Under the pieces are notes generated by a model. It was not told where the DNA came from. It made no database searches and saw nothing but the letters and a program-made list of their open reading frames with translations. Positions 33,280 to 41,987 of a DNA stretch of 62,310 bases are shown here, piece after piece. Every line of letters begins with the position of its first letter. Position 1 is the stretch's first letter. The translations under genes were made by a program, and so were the position numbers. This stretch comes from JBQTKD01 sp052389435 (GTDB lineage: Bacteria; Actinomycetota; Actinomycetes; Sporichthyales; Sporichthyaceae). The stretch spans positions 1-62,310 of the forward strand of contig JBQTIB010000025.1 of assembly GCA_052389435.1 (NCBI GenBank). The letters are read 5' to 3'.

Positions 33280-33290
33280 GTCACCCTGCA

Positions 33291-33319
33291 GCATCGGCGC
33301 CGAAGTCGGCGACCTGAGT
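33291..33319 (-). promoter_or_regulatory. FliA-type promoter of fliC
   Basis: ACTCAG, 15 nt, GCCGATGC, reading leftward. The -10 ends 65 bp before the flagellin ATG. It fits the sigma-28 pattern (-35 TAAA-like, GCCGAT -10) shared by several other gaps of the island. Confidence 0.65.
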
Positions 33320-33348
33320 AGTACGCGGCCAGAAATTCTGAGGAAGCG

Positions 33349-34215
33349 TCAGGCGACGTCGGGACGGGTGTCGACCGGACGGGCGGCGAGGCGGCGACGA
33401 TAGTCGCTGCTGCCGGCCACCGCCGCGTAGTAGGCCTCGTTGCGCCGAGCGGAGCGGCTCCCGCCGGCCGTCGGGGCGGCGCTTTCGTTCGGGGCGAGGG
33501 CCGCGTCGAGGCCGCCGCGCAACAGGGTCAACGCCTCGGCGCGCAACTGGGAGATGCGCGATTCGGTGACGCCGAGTTCGGCGGCGGTTTCCGACATCGG
33601 CCGTTCCTCGAAGTAGTACTGCAGCACGACGGTCCGCAGGCGTTCCGGCAGCAGGGTGACCGCGTCGTGCAGGTACCCGATGCGCTCGTGGGCGAGCAGT
33701 TGTTCCTCCGGGCCGGGCTCGACCGACGGCGCCAGCGACGCGACGGCCTCCGGGTCGGCGAAGCCGTCGAGGGACAGGACCACCGAGCGGTGCACGTCGT
33801 TGCGATCGGCGTCGATCTCCGACAGGTCGACGCCGAGGCGAGTGGCGATCTCGGCGTCGGTGGGGGTGCGGCCCAACTCGGCGGTCAAGGCGGTGCTGAC
33901 GGCGTCCTGGCGACGGGCCTTCGCGCGCACGGATCGAGTGGCCCAGTCCGAGGTGCGCAGTTCGTCGATCAGCGCGCCCCGGATGCGAATCGCGGCAAAG
34001 CGGGGGAACGGGACGCCGCGCGCCGCGTCGTAGGCGCGCACCGCGAGCAGCAGGGCGGCCTGACCGGCGGACACCAGGTCGGCGCGGCTGACGTGGGCGG
34101 GGACCTTGGCCAGCATCTCGGCCACGAGGTAGCCGACGAGGGGAAGGTTCTCCCGGACCAGTGCCTCTTCGTCCGCGGCCGAAAGGGCGGTGGGGGAAAG
34201 CAAAGCGTTGGTCAC
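33349..34215 (-). CDS. fliA: Flagellar sigma factor (FliA/WhiG type)
   Basis: 288 aa from GTG 34215 with AAGG 5 nt upstream. Region 2: LVRENLPLVGYLVAEMLAKVPAHVSRADLVSAGQAALLLAVRAYDAARGVPFPRFAAIRIRGALIDELRTSDWATRSVR. Region 3 follows (ELGRTPTDAEIATRLG). Region 4: LPERLRTVVLQYYFEERPMSETAAELGVTESRISQLRAEALTLLRGGL. It fits the sigma-28/WhiG family and should read the promoters at fliC, flgN, cheA, flhA, fliM and flbD. No FlgM anti-sigma was found in the window. It is divergent from flgN. Confidence 0.88.
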   Translation of the reverse strand: MTNALLSPTALSAADEEALVRENLPLVGYLVAEMLAKVPAHVSRADLVSAGQAALLLAVRAYDAARGVPFPRFAAIRIRGALIDELRTSDWATRSVRAKARRQDAVSTALTAELGRTPTDAEIATRLGVDLSEIDADRNDVHRSVVLSLDGFADPEAVASLAPSVEPGPEEQLLAHERIGYLHDAVTLLPERLRTVVLQYYFEERPMSETAAELGVTESRISQLRAEALTLLRGGLDAALAPNESAAPTAGGSRSARRNEAYYAAVAGSSDYRRRLAARPVDTRPDVA

Positions 34216-34396
34216 GAGAACCTTGTCGGTCCGGCAACTCCTCAACTGAAGACCGGGGACCTTGGCCCTCACAGCATTGTCCCAGACTTCCCTTTCTGTC
34301 CCGGAACTCCGCGTGAAAATCTTGGGCGACGTAGGGCCGAAAGGCCTTTGTCGAAGGTAATTCACAGGTCAAATGGTCTGCACGCCCGTGCGCCGA

Positions 34397-34425
34397 CCTC
34401 AGGAGTCCGCGGCCGCCGTCGATAG
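34397..34425 (+). promoter_or_regulatory. FliA-type promoter of flgN operon
   Basis: CCTCAG, 15 nt, GTCGATAG. The -10 ends 58 bp before the flgN ATG. It differs from the others by T at the second -10 base. Confidence 0.55.
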
Positions 34426-34482
34426 GGCCGGTGGGAACGCGACGTTCCTTCGAACTCTTCGAAACGGAAGGCGTGCGAGGCG

Positions 34483-34986
34483 ATGGGTCTGGCCGAGGTC
34501 TCCACGATCCTCTGGCGCGAACGGGAGCTGCTCGAACTGCTCCTGTTCAAGCTCGAGGAGGAGCAACTGCTGCTCACCTCCGGGGGCACCCGTTGGCTGT
34601 CGCGGGCGACCAAGGAGGTCGAGATCGTGCTGGCCGAACTGCGCCGCACCGAACTCGGCCGCGCGGTCGCCGTCGACGCGGTCGCGGGAGAGCTCGGGCT
34701 CGGCCCCAACCCCAGCCTCGCCGCGATGGCGGAGGCCTGCGCCGAACCGTGGTCCGGCATCCTGCGCGACCACCGCACGAGCTTCCACACCCTCACGGCC
34801 GAGATCACGGCGCTCGCGGCCCACAACCGCGACCTCATCACCGCGGGCAGCCAGGCCACGACGGAGACCCTGCGCGCCCTGACCTCGATCGGTGCCGCCG
34901 AGCGGGAGACCGGGCCCACCTACACCCCGCGCGGAGCGCAGGCGGCCGGCGTGCCGCGGGCGCGGCTGGTCAACGAGGTGCTCTGA
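34483..34986 (+). CDS. flgN: FlgN-type flagellar chaperone
   Basis: 167 aa, mainly helical: VSTILWRERELLELLLFKLEEEQLLLTSGGTRWLSRATKEVEIVLAELRRTELGRAVAVDAVA, then a second helical half. FlgN binds FlgK and FlgL for export, and the gene directly precedes flgK and flgL. A PTYTPRGAQ tail near the end is common in actinobacterial members. First gene of the rightward operon. Confidence 0.85.
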   Translation: MGLAEVSTILWRERELLELLLFKLEEEQLLLTSGGTRWLSRATKEVEIVLAELRRTELGRAVAVDAVAGELGLGPNPSLAAMAEACAEPWSGILRDHRTSFHTLTAEITALAAHNRDLITAGSQATTETLRALTSIGAAERETGPTYTPRGAQAAGVPRARLVNEVL

Positions 34987-34987
34987 G

Positions 34988-36394
34988 ATGAGCACCTTCT
35001 CCGGTCTGTCGGGCGCGCTCAGCGGACTGCAGGCCGCGCGGCGCGGACTGGACGTCACCGGGCAGAACATCGCGAACGTCAACACCGAGGGCTATACCCG
35101 GCAGCGGGTGGAGCAGCAGTCGGTCGGCGCTCCGACGACGCCGGCGCTCTGGTCGACCTACGACGGCGCGGGCGGCGGCGTGGAGGTCACGGCGATCGCC
35201 CGGCTCGACGACGCCTTCCGCACCGCGCGGGCGCGGCAGGAGTCGAGCACCCTCGCGCAGATGACGGTACGTCAGACGACGCTTTCGACGGTGGAGCAGG
35301 CCTTCGGCGAGCCGGGGGACACTGGACTGGCCGCGCAGATGTCCGATCTGTGGGCGGCCTGGCACGACGTGGCCAATCGCCCGGGCGACCTCGCCTCGCG
35401 CGCCCAACTGCTCGCCCGCGCCGCGACCGTGGCCGACGGGCTGCGTACCGCCCACAGTGCCCTGGACGAGCACTGGACCTCGGCGCGCGAGCAGTTGACG
35501 ACGTCGGTGGCCGCCGTCAACTCCGCCGCGGCCGGCGTCGCCGAACTCAACGCGGCCATCGCGCGCAGCACCTCGGCCGGATTGCCCTTCAACGAACTCG
35601 CCGACCGTCGCGACGTGCTGATCTCCCAGCTGGCCGAGGCCACCGGGGCAACGGCCAGGGCGGGCGCGGACGGCACGTCGATCGACGTCTACGTCGGCGG
35701 CGTCGCGCTCGTGCGCGCCGACCACGCCGAGACCCTCGCCGTCGGCGGCGCGACCACCCTGACCCAGCTGCGGTCCGGCGCTGCCGTTCCGCCCTCGGTG
35801 TCCTGGTCCGGCATCGGGCTGCCCGCGCAACTCTCCGGCGAACTCGGCGGCCGCGTGGAGGCCCTGGGACTCACGATTCCGGCCTACGCCGACCGCCTGG
35901 ACGACGTCGCGGTGGCGCTAAGGGACGCGGTCAACGCCGGAAACTCCGCGGGGTTCGACCTCGACGGCAATGCGGGTGGCCCGCTGTTCGATCCCGCGGC
36001 CACCGCGCGGGACATCGCCGTCGTCACGACCGATCCGCGTCGGGTGGCGGCCTCCACGCAGGCGCCGAGTCCGACGCCGTCCCTGGACGGGTCCAACGCC
36101 GCCGCCCTCGCCGAACTCGGCAGCGGGCCGGGTTCGCCGGACGCGGCCTACCGGCAGCTGATCGTCGAACTGGGCACCGCAGCCCAGACCGCCAACCGTC
36201 GGGTGCAGACCCAGGCGGGCATCAGCGCGGAGGCCGAGGCCGCGCGCGATTCCGCGGCCGGGGTGAACACCGACGAGGAGATGGTGAACCTGCTGACCTA
36301 CCAGCGTGCCTACGAGGCGGCCGCGCGGATGATCACCGCGGTCGACCAGGCGTTGGACACCCTGATCAACCGCACCGGCCTCGTGGGGAGATGA
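34988..36394 (+). CDS. flgK: Hook-filament junction protein FlgK
   Basis: 468 aa. The N-terminus (FSGLSGALSGLQAARRGLDVTGQNIANVNTEGYTRQRV) is the rod/hook-family signature, and the C-terminus has GVNTDEEMVNLLTYQRAYEAAARMITAVDQALDTLINRTGLVGR. Shorter than enterobacterial FlgK (~550), mostly in the variable middle. It starts one base after the flgN stop and ends with ATGA overlap to flgL, so it is co-translated. Confidence 0.93.
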   Translation: MSTFSGLSGALSGLQAARRGLDVTGQNIANVNTEGYTRQRVEQQSVGAPTTPALWSTYDGAGGGVEVTAIARLDDAFRTARARQESSTLAQMTVRQTTLSTVEQAFGEPGDTGLAAQMSDLWAAWHDVANRPGDLASRAQLLARAATVADGLRTAHSALDEHWTSAREQLTTSVAAVNSAAAGVAELNAAIARSTSAGLPFNELADRRDVLISQLAEATGATARAGADGTSIDVYVGGVALVRADHAETLAVGGATTLTQLRSGAAVPPSVSWSGIGLPAQLSGELGGRVEALGLTIPAYADRLDDVAVALRDAVNAGNSAGFDLDGNAGGPLFDPAATARDIAVVTTDPRRVAASTQAPSPTPSLDGSNAAALAELGSGPGSPDAAYRQLIVELGTAAQTANRRVQTQAGISAEAEAARDSAAGVNTDEEMVNLLTYQRAYEAAARMITAVDQALDTLINRTGLVGR

Positions 36395-37290
36395 CCGTGA
36401 TCGGACGCGTCACCCAGCGCTCGATGGCCGCGCAGACGATGGCCAACCTGCAGGGCAACCTGAGCCGGATGGCCGATCTGCAGGAGCGGATGTCCAGCGG
36501 CAAGCAGATCTCGCGGCCCTCGGACTCTCCGACCGGCACCGTCTCGGCGATGCAGTTGCGCAGCGAGATTCGGGACAACCAGCAGTGGTCGCGCAACGCC
36601 GACGACGGTCTCGGGTGGCTCGGCACCATCGACCAGACGCTCACCAGCGCCCTGGAGTCCACCCGTCGTGCGCGCAACCTGACCGTCGCAGGCCTCAACG
36701 CCGGGGCGATGACTCCGGCCGCCGCCGAAGCCATCGCCCTCGAGGTCGACAGCCTCCGCTCGGGCCTGCTCGGCCTGGCGAACACCCGCTATCTGGACCG
36801 TCCCGTGTTCGGCGGAACGACCGGCGGAGCGTCGGCCTACGACGCCGCGGGCGCCTACCTCGGTCCGGCGAGCTCCCCGCCCGTGCTGCGCACCGTCGGA
36901 GCGAGTACCGGAGTGCGCGTCGACCAGACCGGCCCGGAGGTCTTCGGGCCGGCGGGCGCGGACGCCTTCACGGTGCTCGCGGAGATCTCCGCGGCCCTGC
37001 GCGCCGGCGACCAGACCGCACTGCGCGCCGGGCTGGGCAACCTCGACGTCGCGATGAACCGCATCTCCGGCAGGCTCGCCGAAAGCGGCGCCGCGTACAA
37101 CCGGCTCGAGCAGCTGCAGACCGCCGCCGACGATCGGGTGCTGACCCTCCGTACGGCGCTGTCCGACGTCGAAGACATCGACCTGCCGGCGACCATCGTC
37201 GAACTCTCGCTCGCGCAGGTCGCGCAGCAGGCCGCGCTCGCGGCCACGCAGAAAGTGATCACGCCCTCGCTGGTGGACTTCCTCCGATGA
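36391..37290 (+). CDS. flgL: Hook-filament junction protein FlgL
   Basis: 299 aa. Flagellin-like ends: RVTQRSMAAQTMANLQGNLSRMADLQERMSSGKQISRPSDSPTGTVSAMQLRSEI at the front and TALSDVEDIDLPATIVELSLAQVAQQAALAATQKVITPSLVDFLR at the back. The ATG overlaps the flgK stop. A GTG 6 nt further in (36397) is better spaced from the GGGGAG at 36385-36390 and could be the true start. Joins FlgK to the flagellin filament. Confidence 0.92.
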   Translation: MTVIGRVTQRSMAAQTMANLQGNLSRMADLQERMSSGKQISRPSDSPTGTVSAMQLRSEIRDNQQWSRNADDGLGWLGTIDQTLTSALESTRRARNLTVAGLNAGAMTPAAAEAIALEVDSLRSGLLGLANTRYLDRPVFGGTTGGASAYDAAGAYLGPASSPPVLRTVGASTGVRVDQTGPEVFGPAGADAFTVLAEISAALRAGDQTALRAGLGNLDVAMNRISGRLAESGAAYNRLEQLQTAADDRVLTLRTALSDVEDIDLPATIVELSLAQVAQQAALAATQKVITPSLVDFLR

Positions 37291-37337
37291 GGACGCGTGC
37301 CGGTCTGACGGGACATCAGAAAAGTGGGGAGCAGACT

Positions 37338-37787
37338 GTGACGGTGCCGACGAGCGAGGTCGTTCCCGCCCAACGGGCCGCGGTTGCCGAGCCGGCGGCG
37401 GGGGAATTGCCGACGTTGGAGTTCGTCGGCCCCGTCGCGGGCTTCCCCGAGCACCGGTCCTTCGTCCTGGCCGAGATCGACCCCGCGTCGATGGTGCGCG
37501 CCCTGCGGTCCCTGCAGGACCCGGACGTGCGCTTCCTGGTCGTCCCCCCGGGACCGTTCTTTCCCGACTACGTCCCCGAACTGACCGACGAGTGGGCCGA
37601 GGCCCTCGGTCTGACCGCGGCGGCCGACGCACTGGTCCTGGTCATCCTCAACCCGGGAGCCGCGCTCGCCGACGCCACGGTCAACCTGTTGGCGCCCGTG
37701 GTCATCAACACCGGGACCCGCCGGGCCGCCCAGATCGTGCTCGGCGATCCCGCGCTGCCGATGCGCGCGCCGCTCGGCATCGGCTGA
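37338..37787 (+). CDS. fliW: Flagellar assembly factor FliW
   Basis: 149 aa from GTG 37338, chosen because GGGGAG lies 6 nt upstream; an ATG at 37287 overlapping flgL would add 17 poorly conserved residues. FliW signature: LEFVGPVAGFPEHRSFVLAEID, FLVVPPGPFFPDYVPEL, LVLVILNPGAALADATVNLLAPVVINTGTRRAAQIVL. FliW binds flagellin and CsrA: free FliW blocks CsrA, so flagellin translation continues until flagellin is exported. Next to csrA, as usual. Confidence 0.92.
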   Translation: MTVPTSEVVPAQRAAVAEPAAGELPTLEFVGPVAGFPEHRSFVLAEIDPASMVRALRSLQDPDVRFLVVPPGPFFPDYVPELTDEWAEALGLTAAADALVLVILNPGAALADATVNLLAPVVINTGTRRAAQIVLGDPALPMRAPLGIG

Positions 37788-37964
37788 CCGACCGCAGACG
37801 CGCCCGGAGACGACCCGCGGCGTCGACCCGCGAGGTCGACCGGCGAGTCGGCACGCGCACCGTTGGACCGCCGCCCTGCGAGGAATGCGCGCGCGCGTCT
37901 TCTAGGCTGCCAGACGGCGGCGCTCACGGACGGCCGCCGTCGACTCCCACGGAAGGGGACTGCG

Positions 37965-38210
37965 GTGCTCGTTCTCACTCGCTCCGAAGGCGAGAGCGTG
38001 ATGATCGGCTCCGAGATCGTCGTGTCGGTGCTCGAGATCCGCGGCGACGTCGTCCGCATCGGGATCGCCGCGCCCAAGAGCGTGAAGGTCCACCGCGAAG
38101 AGGTCTACCGCGCGCTCGAGGAGGCCAACCGCGAGGCGGCGGCAGGCGGCGACGCCGCGGCCGAGGCGGAGCTGAGCAGGCGGCTGGCCAAGCCGCCCGC
38201 CGACGGCTAG
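37965..38210 (+). CDS. csrA: Carbon storage/translation regulator CsrA
   Basis: 81 aa from GTG 37965 with AAGGGG 6 nt upstream. Core: LVLTRSEGESVMIGSEIVVSVLEIRGDVVRIGIAAPKSVKVHREEVYRALEEANR; the RNA-binding segments (LTR near the start, VHREEVY) are intact. A 25-residue Ala/Glu-rich tail is longer than in E. coli (61 aa). Binds GGA motifs in 5' leaders and represses translation; FliW next door is its antagonist. Its TAG overlaps the stop of the convergent cheX-like gene through CTAG. Confidence 0.93.
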   Translation: MLVLTRSEGESVMIGSEIVVSVLEIRGDVVRIGIAAPKSVKVHREEVYRALEEANREAAAGGDAAAEAELSRRLAKPPADG

Positions 38211-38695
38211 AACGCCTTGCGGACGATCGACAGGCCGCCCGTGCCGTAGCCGGCGATCGTCAGGCGCAGGTCGATGCGGTGGCCGAAGCCGCGGAGCAGC
38301 TCTCCGACGTCGCTCGGCGGCAACTGCTCCGGCGCCGTGGTGGAGTAGAGCCGCACGTGCGCGGCGCCGTCGCCGTTGAGCAGCGAGGCGCCGATGTTCA
38401 GCAGTTCGGAGAAGTTCTCCCACATCGACGCCGTCAGCATGCCCTCCTCGGCCGCACCCTGCGCCGTGCCCGCCGGAATCAGGCCCAGGGCCGCCCCGGC
38501 GAACGCGCACAGCGCGACGTCGGCGGCCGCGACGGCCGCCATGGCGAGCGAGTCGTCGACGTACACCCCGATCCCGGCGCGCACCTCGGCGGTCGGGACG
38601 ACCGGACGCCCCGGCGCGACCGTGACCTCCCGGCCGAGCAGGCCCTCGACCATGTCGCGGACGTCCTTGGGGCTGGGCAGCAGGACGGTACTCAT
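38207..38695 (-). CDS. CheX/CheC-like protein
   Basis: 162 aa. Pattern of the CheX/CheC fold, with an N-terminal helix (PSPKDVRDMVEGLLGREVTVAPG), a small-residue strand region (AGIGVYVDDSLAMAAVAAADVALCAFAGAALGLI) and a central helix with E-x-x-N: WENFSELLNIGASLLNGDGAAHVRLYSTT. The E-x-x-N dyad that dephosphorylates CheY~P is present as ENFSELLNI. More diverged than the CheX at 39089. Last gene of the chemotaxis run, 34 bp from cheY. Confidence 0.6.
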   Translation of the reverse strand: MSTVLLPSPKDVRDMVEGLLGREVTVAPGRPVVPTAEVRAGIGVYVDDSLAMAAVAAADVALCAFAGAALGLIPAGTAQGAAEEGMLTASMWENFSELLNIGASLLNGDGAAHVRLYSTTAPEQLPPSDVGELLRGFGHRIDLRLTIAGYGTGGLSIVRKAF

Positions 38696-38729
38696 CGAGA
38701 CTCCCGAATCTGACGGATCGTAGGGTTGG

Positions 38730-39092
38730 CTAGCCGAGGACCGGGGTGAGCGCCTCGGCGAAGCACTCCGGCGTGAACGGCTTCGCGACGAGGAACAGCG
38801 CGCCCGCGGCCGCTGCCGCCTCCCGCATCTCGGCGGTGCCCTCGCTGGTGACGAAGCCGAACGGAATCTGGTTGCCGCTGCCGCGCAGCGCGCGTAGGAA
38901 CTCGATGCCGCTCATCTCGGGCATGTTCCAGTCCGACAGGACGAGGTCGGGTCGCTCCGCGGCGACCTGGTCGCAGCCCTGCCGGCCGTTCTCGGCCTCG
39001 ACGAGATCGAGGTCGCCGAAACCGGCCTGGCGCAGCGTGCGCCCCACGATCTGACGCATGACTCGGCTGTCGTCGACGATCAAAACCTTCAC
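38730..39092 (-). CDS. cheY: CheY-type response regulator
   Basis: 120 aa from GTG 39092 with GGAGG 5-6 nt upstream, overlapping the cheX stop (GTGA). Receiver domain: acidic pair VDDSRVM, phospho-Asp in SDWNMPEMSG, Thr in GFVTSEGT, Lys in VAKPFTP. Single-domain, so it likely binds FliM at the motor. Confidence 0.9.
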   Translation of the reverse strand: MKVLIVDDSRVMRQIVGRTLRQAGFGDLDLVEAENGRQGCDQVAAERPDLVLSDWNMPEMSGIEFLRALRGSGNQIPFGFVTSEGTAEMREAAAAAGALFLVAKPFTPECFAEALTPVLG

Positions 39093-39553
39093 GGAAGCCT
39101 CCGGGACGGGATCAGCGGGTTGTGGCGGGCGCAGACCCGCACGCAGAGCGGGTGGTCGTTCCACGTGGCGTTGACCTCGAGCGCGTCGGGCTCGGCGGCG
39201 CTCGGTGCGGTGGCGCCGACGTGTGGCAGGGACAGGCTCGAGGCGCCGACGATGCACGCCTTCACCGAGCCGCCGACGATGTTGGCCAGTTCGCCGATCG
39301 CGTCGGCGAGATCGGCCAGGCCGACCTCGTCCGGCGGCAGATCCAGCATGTGCGCGGTCAGGGCGATCGCGCCGGCGGCGGAGGTCGAGACGTGGACCCG
39401 GCCCGTCCATCCGCCGCTGATGTCGACGTAGGCGGTGAGGGCGTCGCGACCCAGCGGGAGCTCCTCGTCGATCGGCGGCGGGTCGAACAGCGAACCCCAG
39501 ATGTCGTCGACCATGCCGCGCAGGTCCTCCGGGGCCAGGCCGAGAGCCTTCAC
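39089..39553 (-). CDS. cheX: CheX-family CheY phosphatase
   Basis: 154 aa from GTG 39553. LTAYVDISGGWTGRVHVSTSAAGAIALTAHMLDLPPDEVGLADLADAIGELANIVGGSVKACIVGASSLSLPHV shows the CheX/CheC fold; the catalytic E-x-x-N dyad reads ELANIVGG. Lies between two cheY genes with 4-nt overlaps at both ends, so stoichiometry may be coupled. Confidence 0.8.
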   Translation of the reverse strand: MKALGLAPEDLRGMVDDIWGSLFDPPPIDEELPLGRDALTAYVDISGGWTGRVHVSTSAAGAIALTAHMLDLPPDEVGLADLADAIGELANIVGGSVKACIVGASSLSLPHVGATAPSAAEPDALEVNATWNDHPLCVRVCARHNPLIPSRRLP

Positions 39554-39927
39554 GCCTGCACCCCCACCAGCCCGAGCAGGGCGAGCTTGTCGCCGATGGC
39601 GTCCGGGGTGAAGGGTTTGATCACGTACTCGTGCGCGCCGGCGGCCAGGGCCCGCACGATCTGTGCGTGCTCGCCCTCGGTCGTCACCATCATCAGCGTG
39701 ACCTGCCGGTACTCCGGCCGCGACCGCACCGACTGGATGAAGGAAAGCCCGTCCAGGACGGGCATGTTCCAGTCGACGAGACAGACGTCGGGCATCTGTC
39801 CCTCGCCCATCTTGTTCAGCGCCTCCTGTCCGTCGCCGGCCTCGACGCATTCGAAGCCGAGATCGGTGACGATGCGCCGCAGAATCGAGCGCATCGCACG
39901 GGAGTCGTCGATGACCATGGCGAGCAT
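39550..39927 (-). CDS. cheY: CheY-type response regulator
   Basis: 125 aa from ATG 39927 with GGAGG 7 nt upstream. Receiver signatures: VIDDSRAMR, phospho-Asp in LVDWNMPVLDG, VTTEGEH, and Lys in VIKPFTPD. Distinct from the CheY at 38730; one may drive the motor and the other act as a phosphate sink (inference). Starts within the cheR stop (TAATG). Confidence 0.9.
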   Translation of the reverse strand: MLAMVIDDSRAMRSILRRIVTDLGFECVEAGDGQEALNKMGEGQMPDVCLVDWNMPVLDGLSFIQSVRSRPEYRQVTLMMVTTEGEHAQIVRALAAGAHEYVIKPFTPDAIGDKLALLGLVGVQA

Positions 39928-40802
39928 TAGCTCGCCTCCTTCCGGTAGACGGTGGTGCGACCGAAGACCACCCGGGCGAAGCCGTCGACGTCGCCGAGCG
40001 AGGTCTCCGAACTGCCCAGGACCAGAAAGCCGCCGGGAGCGAGGGTGTCGCGGATCTTGCGGACGATGCGGGCCCGGACGTCGATGTCGAAGTAGATGAG
40101 CACGTTGCGGCAGAGCACGAGGTCGAAGCGCGGAAGGACCGGCCACGGGCCGACGAAGTTGAGCTTGCCGAAGCTGGCGCGGGAGCGGATGCGCTCGGCC
40201 AGGACGTAGGAGGTGCCGTCGCGTTCGGCATAGCGTGCGAGGTACGGGGCGGGAAGGCCGCGGTTGACCTCCAGCGCCGAGTACCGGGCGGCGCTGGCCT
40301 TGGCGAGGACCTCGAGGTTGATGTCGGTCCCGTGCAGCTTGACCTCCCAGTTCCCGAGTTCGGGGAACTGCATGTCGAGCATCATCGCGAGGCTGTAGAG
40401 CTCCTGCCCCGTCGAGCACGCCGCGCTCCAGATCGCGAGCCTGCGCGTCGTGCCGCGCGAGCCCAGCAGCTCGGGCAGGATGCCCGTGCGGATCGCCTCG
40501 AAGGGGTGGACGTCGCGAAACCAGGAGGTCTCGTTCGTCGTCATCGCCTCCACGACGGCGTCCGCGAGGGCGGGCGGCGGAGCCGTGCGCAGCAGCCGGG
40601 CCAGTTCGCCGAGGTCGGCGACGCCGTGCTTGCGCAGCACCGGACGCAGCCGCGCCTCGAAGAGGTACTGCTTGTCCTCGGGGCAGAGAATCGCCGAGCG
40701 CGACTCGACGAACGCGCCGATCGACGCGAGGTCCGCGGGAGACGCCGCGGTGCTCGCACTGCCGTGGGTGCTCAGCGTGCTCGTCGGACTCAACGGGCTC
40801 AT
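39927..40802 (-). CDS. cheR: Chemotaxis methyltransferase CheR
   Basis: 291 aa. CheR N-terminal helical domain (ILCPEDKQYLFEARLRPVLRKHGVADLGELARLL; VVEAMTTNETSWFRDVHPFEAI), then the SAM-binding domain (RLAIWSAACSTGQELYSLAMML; LHGTDINLEVLAKASAARYSALEVNRGLP; FDLVLCRNVLIYFD; GGFLVLGSSET). Methylates receptor glutamates. The start overlaps the cheB stop (ATGA). Confidence 0.93.
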   Translation of the reverse strand: MSPLSPTSTLSTHGSASTAASPADLASIGAFVESRSAILCPEDKQYLFEARLRPVLRKHGVADLGELARLLRTAPPPALADAVVEAMTTNETSWFRDVHPFEAIRTGILPELLGSRGTTRRLAIWSAACSTGQELYSLAMMLDMQFPELGNWEVKLHGTDINLEVLAKASAARYSALEVNRGLPAPYLARYAERDGTSYVLAERIRSRASFGKLNFVGPWPVLPRFDLVLCRNVLIYFDIDVRARIVRKIRDTLAPGGFLVLGSSETSLGDVDGFARVVFGRTTVYRKEAS

Positions 40803-41932
40803 CGGGTCGCCGCCGGCACCCGCGCCGGGGACCGGACGCCCTCGACGATCGCCGCGGCGATCGACGACAGGGGCAGGACCGCGTCGGCGATCCCGGCCCG
40901 TACGACGGCCCCGGGCATGCCCCAGACCACCGAGGTTTCCGCGTCCTGGGCGAGTACCCGTCCGCCGGCGCCCCGAAGGGCCTTCGCGCCGGCGAGACCG
41001 TCGCTGCCCATCCCGGTGAGGATGACGGTCAGCGTTCGGCTGCCCCACAGGGCCTGCGCCGATCGCAGCGTCACGTCCACCGCGGGCTTGCAGGAGTTCT
41101 CCATCGGTCCGTCGTCCAATCGCAGCATCGGCGCTCCTCGCACGCTCTGCATCGTCAGGTGCCTGCCGCCCGCGGCGACGTGGATCCGTCCGGGCAGCAG
41201 GGGCATCTCGTCCTCGGCCTCGACGACTTCGAGGGCGCAGACCGTGTTGAGCCGTTCGGCCAGCAGGCGGGTGAACACCGGCGGCATGTGCTGCACGACG
41301 ACCACGGGGACGCCGAGGTCGGCGGGCAGGGCGGGCAGCAGAGCCGACAGCGCCACCGGACCGCCGGTGGAGACGCCGACGACGACGCCGAGCGCCGGTC
41401 GGGAGTCCAGTTCCGGTCCGCGTGGGGCGGGTGCCGCCGAGGCCGGGACGACCGGCAGGGCCGAGATGGGCGCCGCGGCGCCCGACGTGACGGAAAGACC
41501 CGCTCGCCGGGCGCCGGCGGCGCCTACCCTTCCCCACATGCGCAGCAGGGGCACGAGTGACGTGCGCACCGCTGCCAGGGCAGCCTCCCGGTCCCGCAAC
41601 GCGGAAGGCTTGGTCACGTAGTCGTTGGCGCCGAGCGCGAGTGCGTCGAGGGTGGCCGACGCGCCGCGCGAGGTGAGCGTGCTGAACATGATCACCGGCA
41701 GTTCCGGCCACCGCCTGCGGACTTCGCCCAGGGTGGCCAGCCCGTCCATCACGGGCATCTCGATGTCGAGGGTGACCACGTCGGGCCTGCACAGCTCGAT
41801 CTGGGCCAACGCCAGTTCGCCGTTCGCGGCCGTTCCGACCACCTCGAGCCCCTCTGCTCCGCCGACGACTTCGGCGACCAGGCGACGCACGACGACGGTG
41901 TCGTCGACGACGAGGACGCGAATCGGAGCCAT
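40799..41932 (-). CDS. cheB: Chemotaxis methylesterase CheB
   Basis: 377 aa. Receiver domain (VVDDTVVVRRLVAE, phospho-Asp in LDIEMPVMDG, YVTKPSA) joined by a ~60-residue Ala-rich linker to the esterase. Catalytic Ser in GVSTGGP, His in VVQHMPP, Asp in GMGSDGLAGAKALRG. Removes methyl groups from the receptor. Typical length. Confidence 0.93.
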   Translation of the reverse strand: MAPIRVLVVDDTVVVRRLVAEVVGGAEGLEVVGTAANGELALAQIELCRPDVVTLDIEMPVMDGLATLGEVRRRWPELPVIMFSTLTSRGASATLDALALGANDYVTKPSALRDREAALAAVRTSLVPLLRMWGRVGAAGARRAGLSVTSGAAAPISALPVVPASAAPAPRGPELDSRPALGVVVGVSTGGPVALSALLPALPADLGVPVVVVQHMPPVFTRLLAERLNTVCALEVVEAEDEMPLLPGRIHVAAGGRHLTMQSVRGAPMLRLDDGPMENSCKPAVDVTLRSAQALWGSRTLTVILTGMGSDGLAGAKALRGAGGRVLAQDAETSVVWGMPGAVVRAGIADAVLPLSSIAAAIVEGVRSPARVPAATR

Positions 41933-41987
41933 GGCTTCCCTTCTGTGCGACTCGTTCGGGCAGGGCGACGCGCCGGGTGAGGCTACG

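Noticed and set aside
34216..34260. Possible self-regulating sigma-28 promoter directly before fliA (TCAG, 15 nt, ACCGACAA)
   Set aside because: The -10 has two mismatches and overlaps the ribosome-binding site of the GTG start, so a transcript from it would lack that site. Not enough support.
41933..41985. Weak promoter lookalike before cheB (CCTCAC, 15 nt, GCCCGAAC)
   Set aside because: The -10 lacks the GCCGA core; cheB is close enough to the receptor gene to be in the same transcript.
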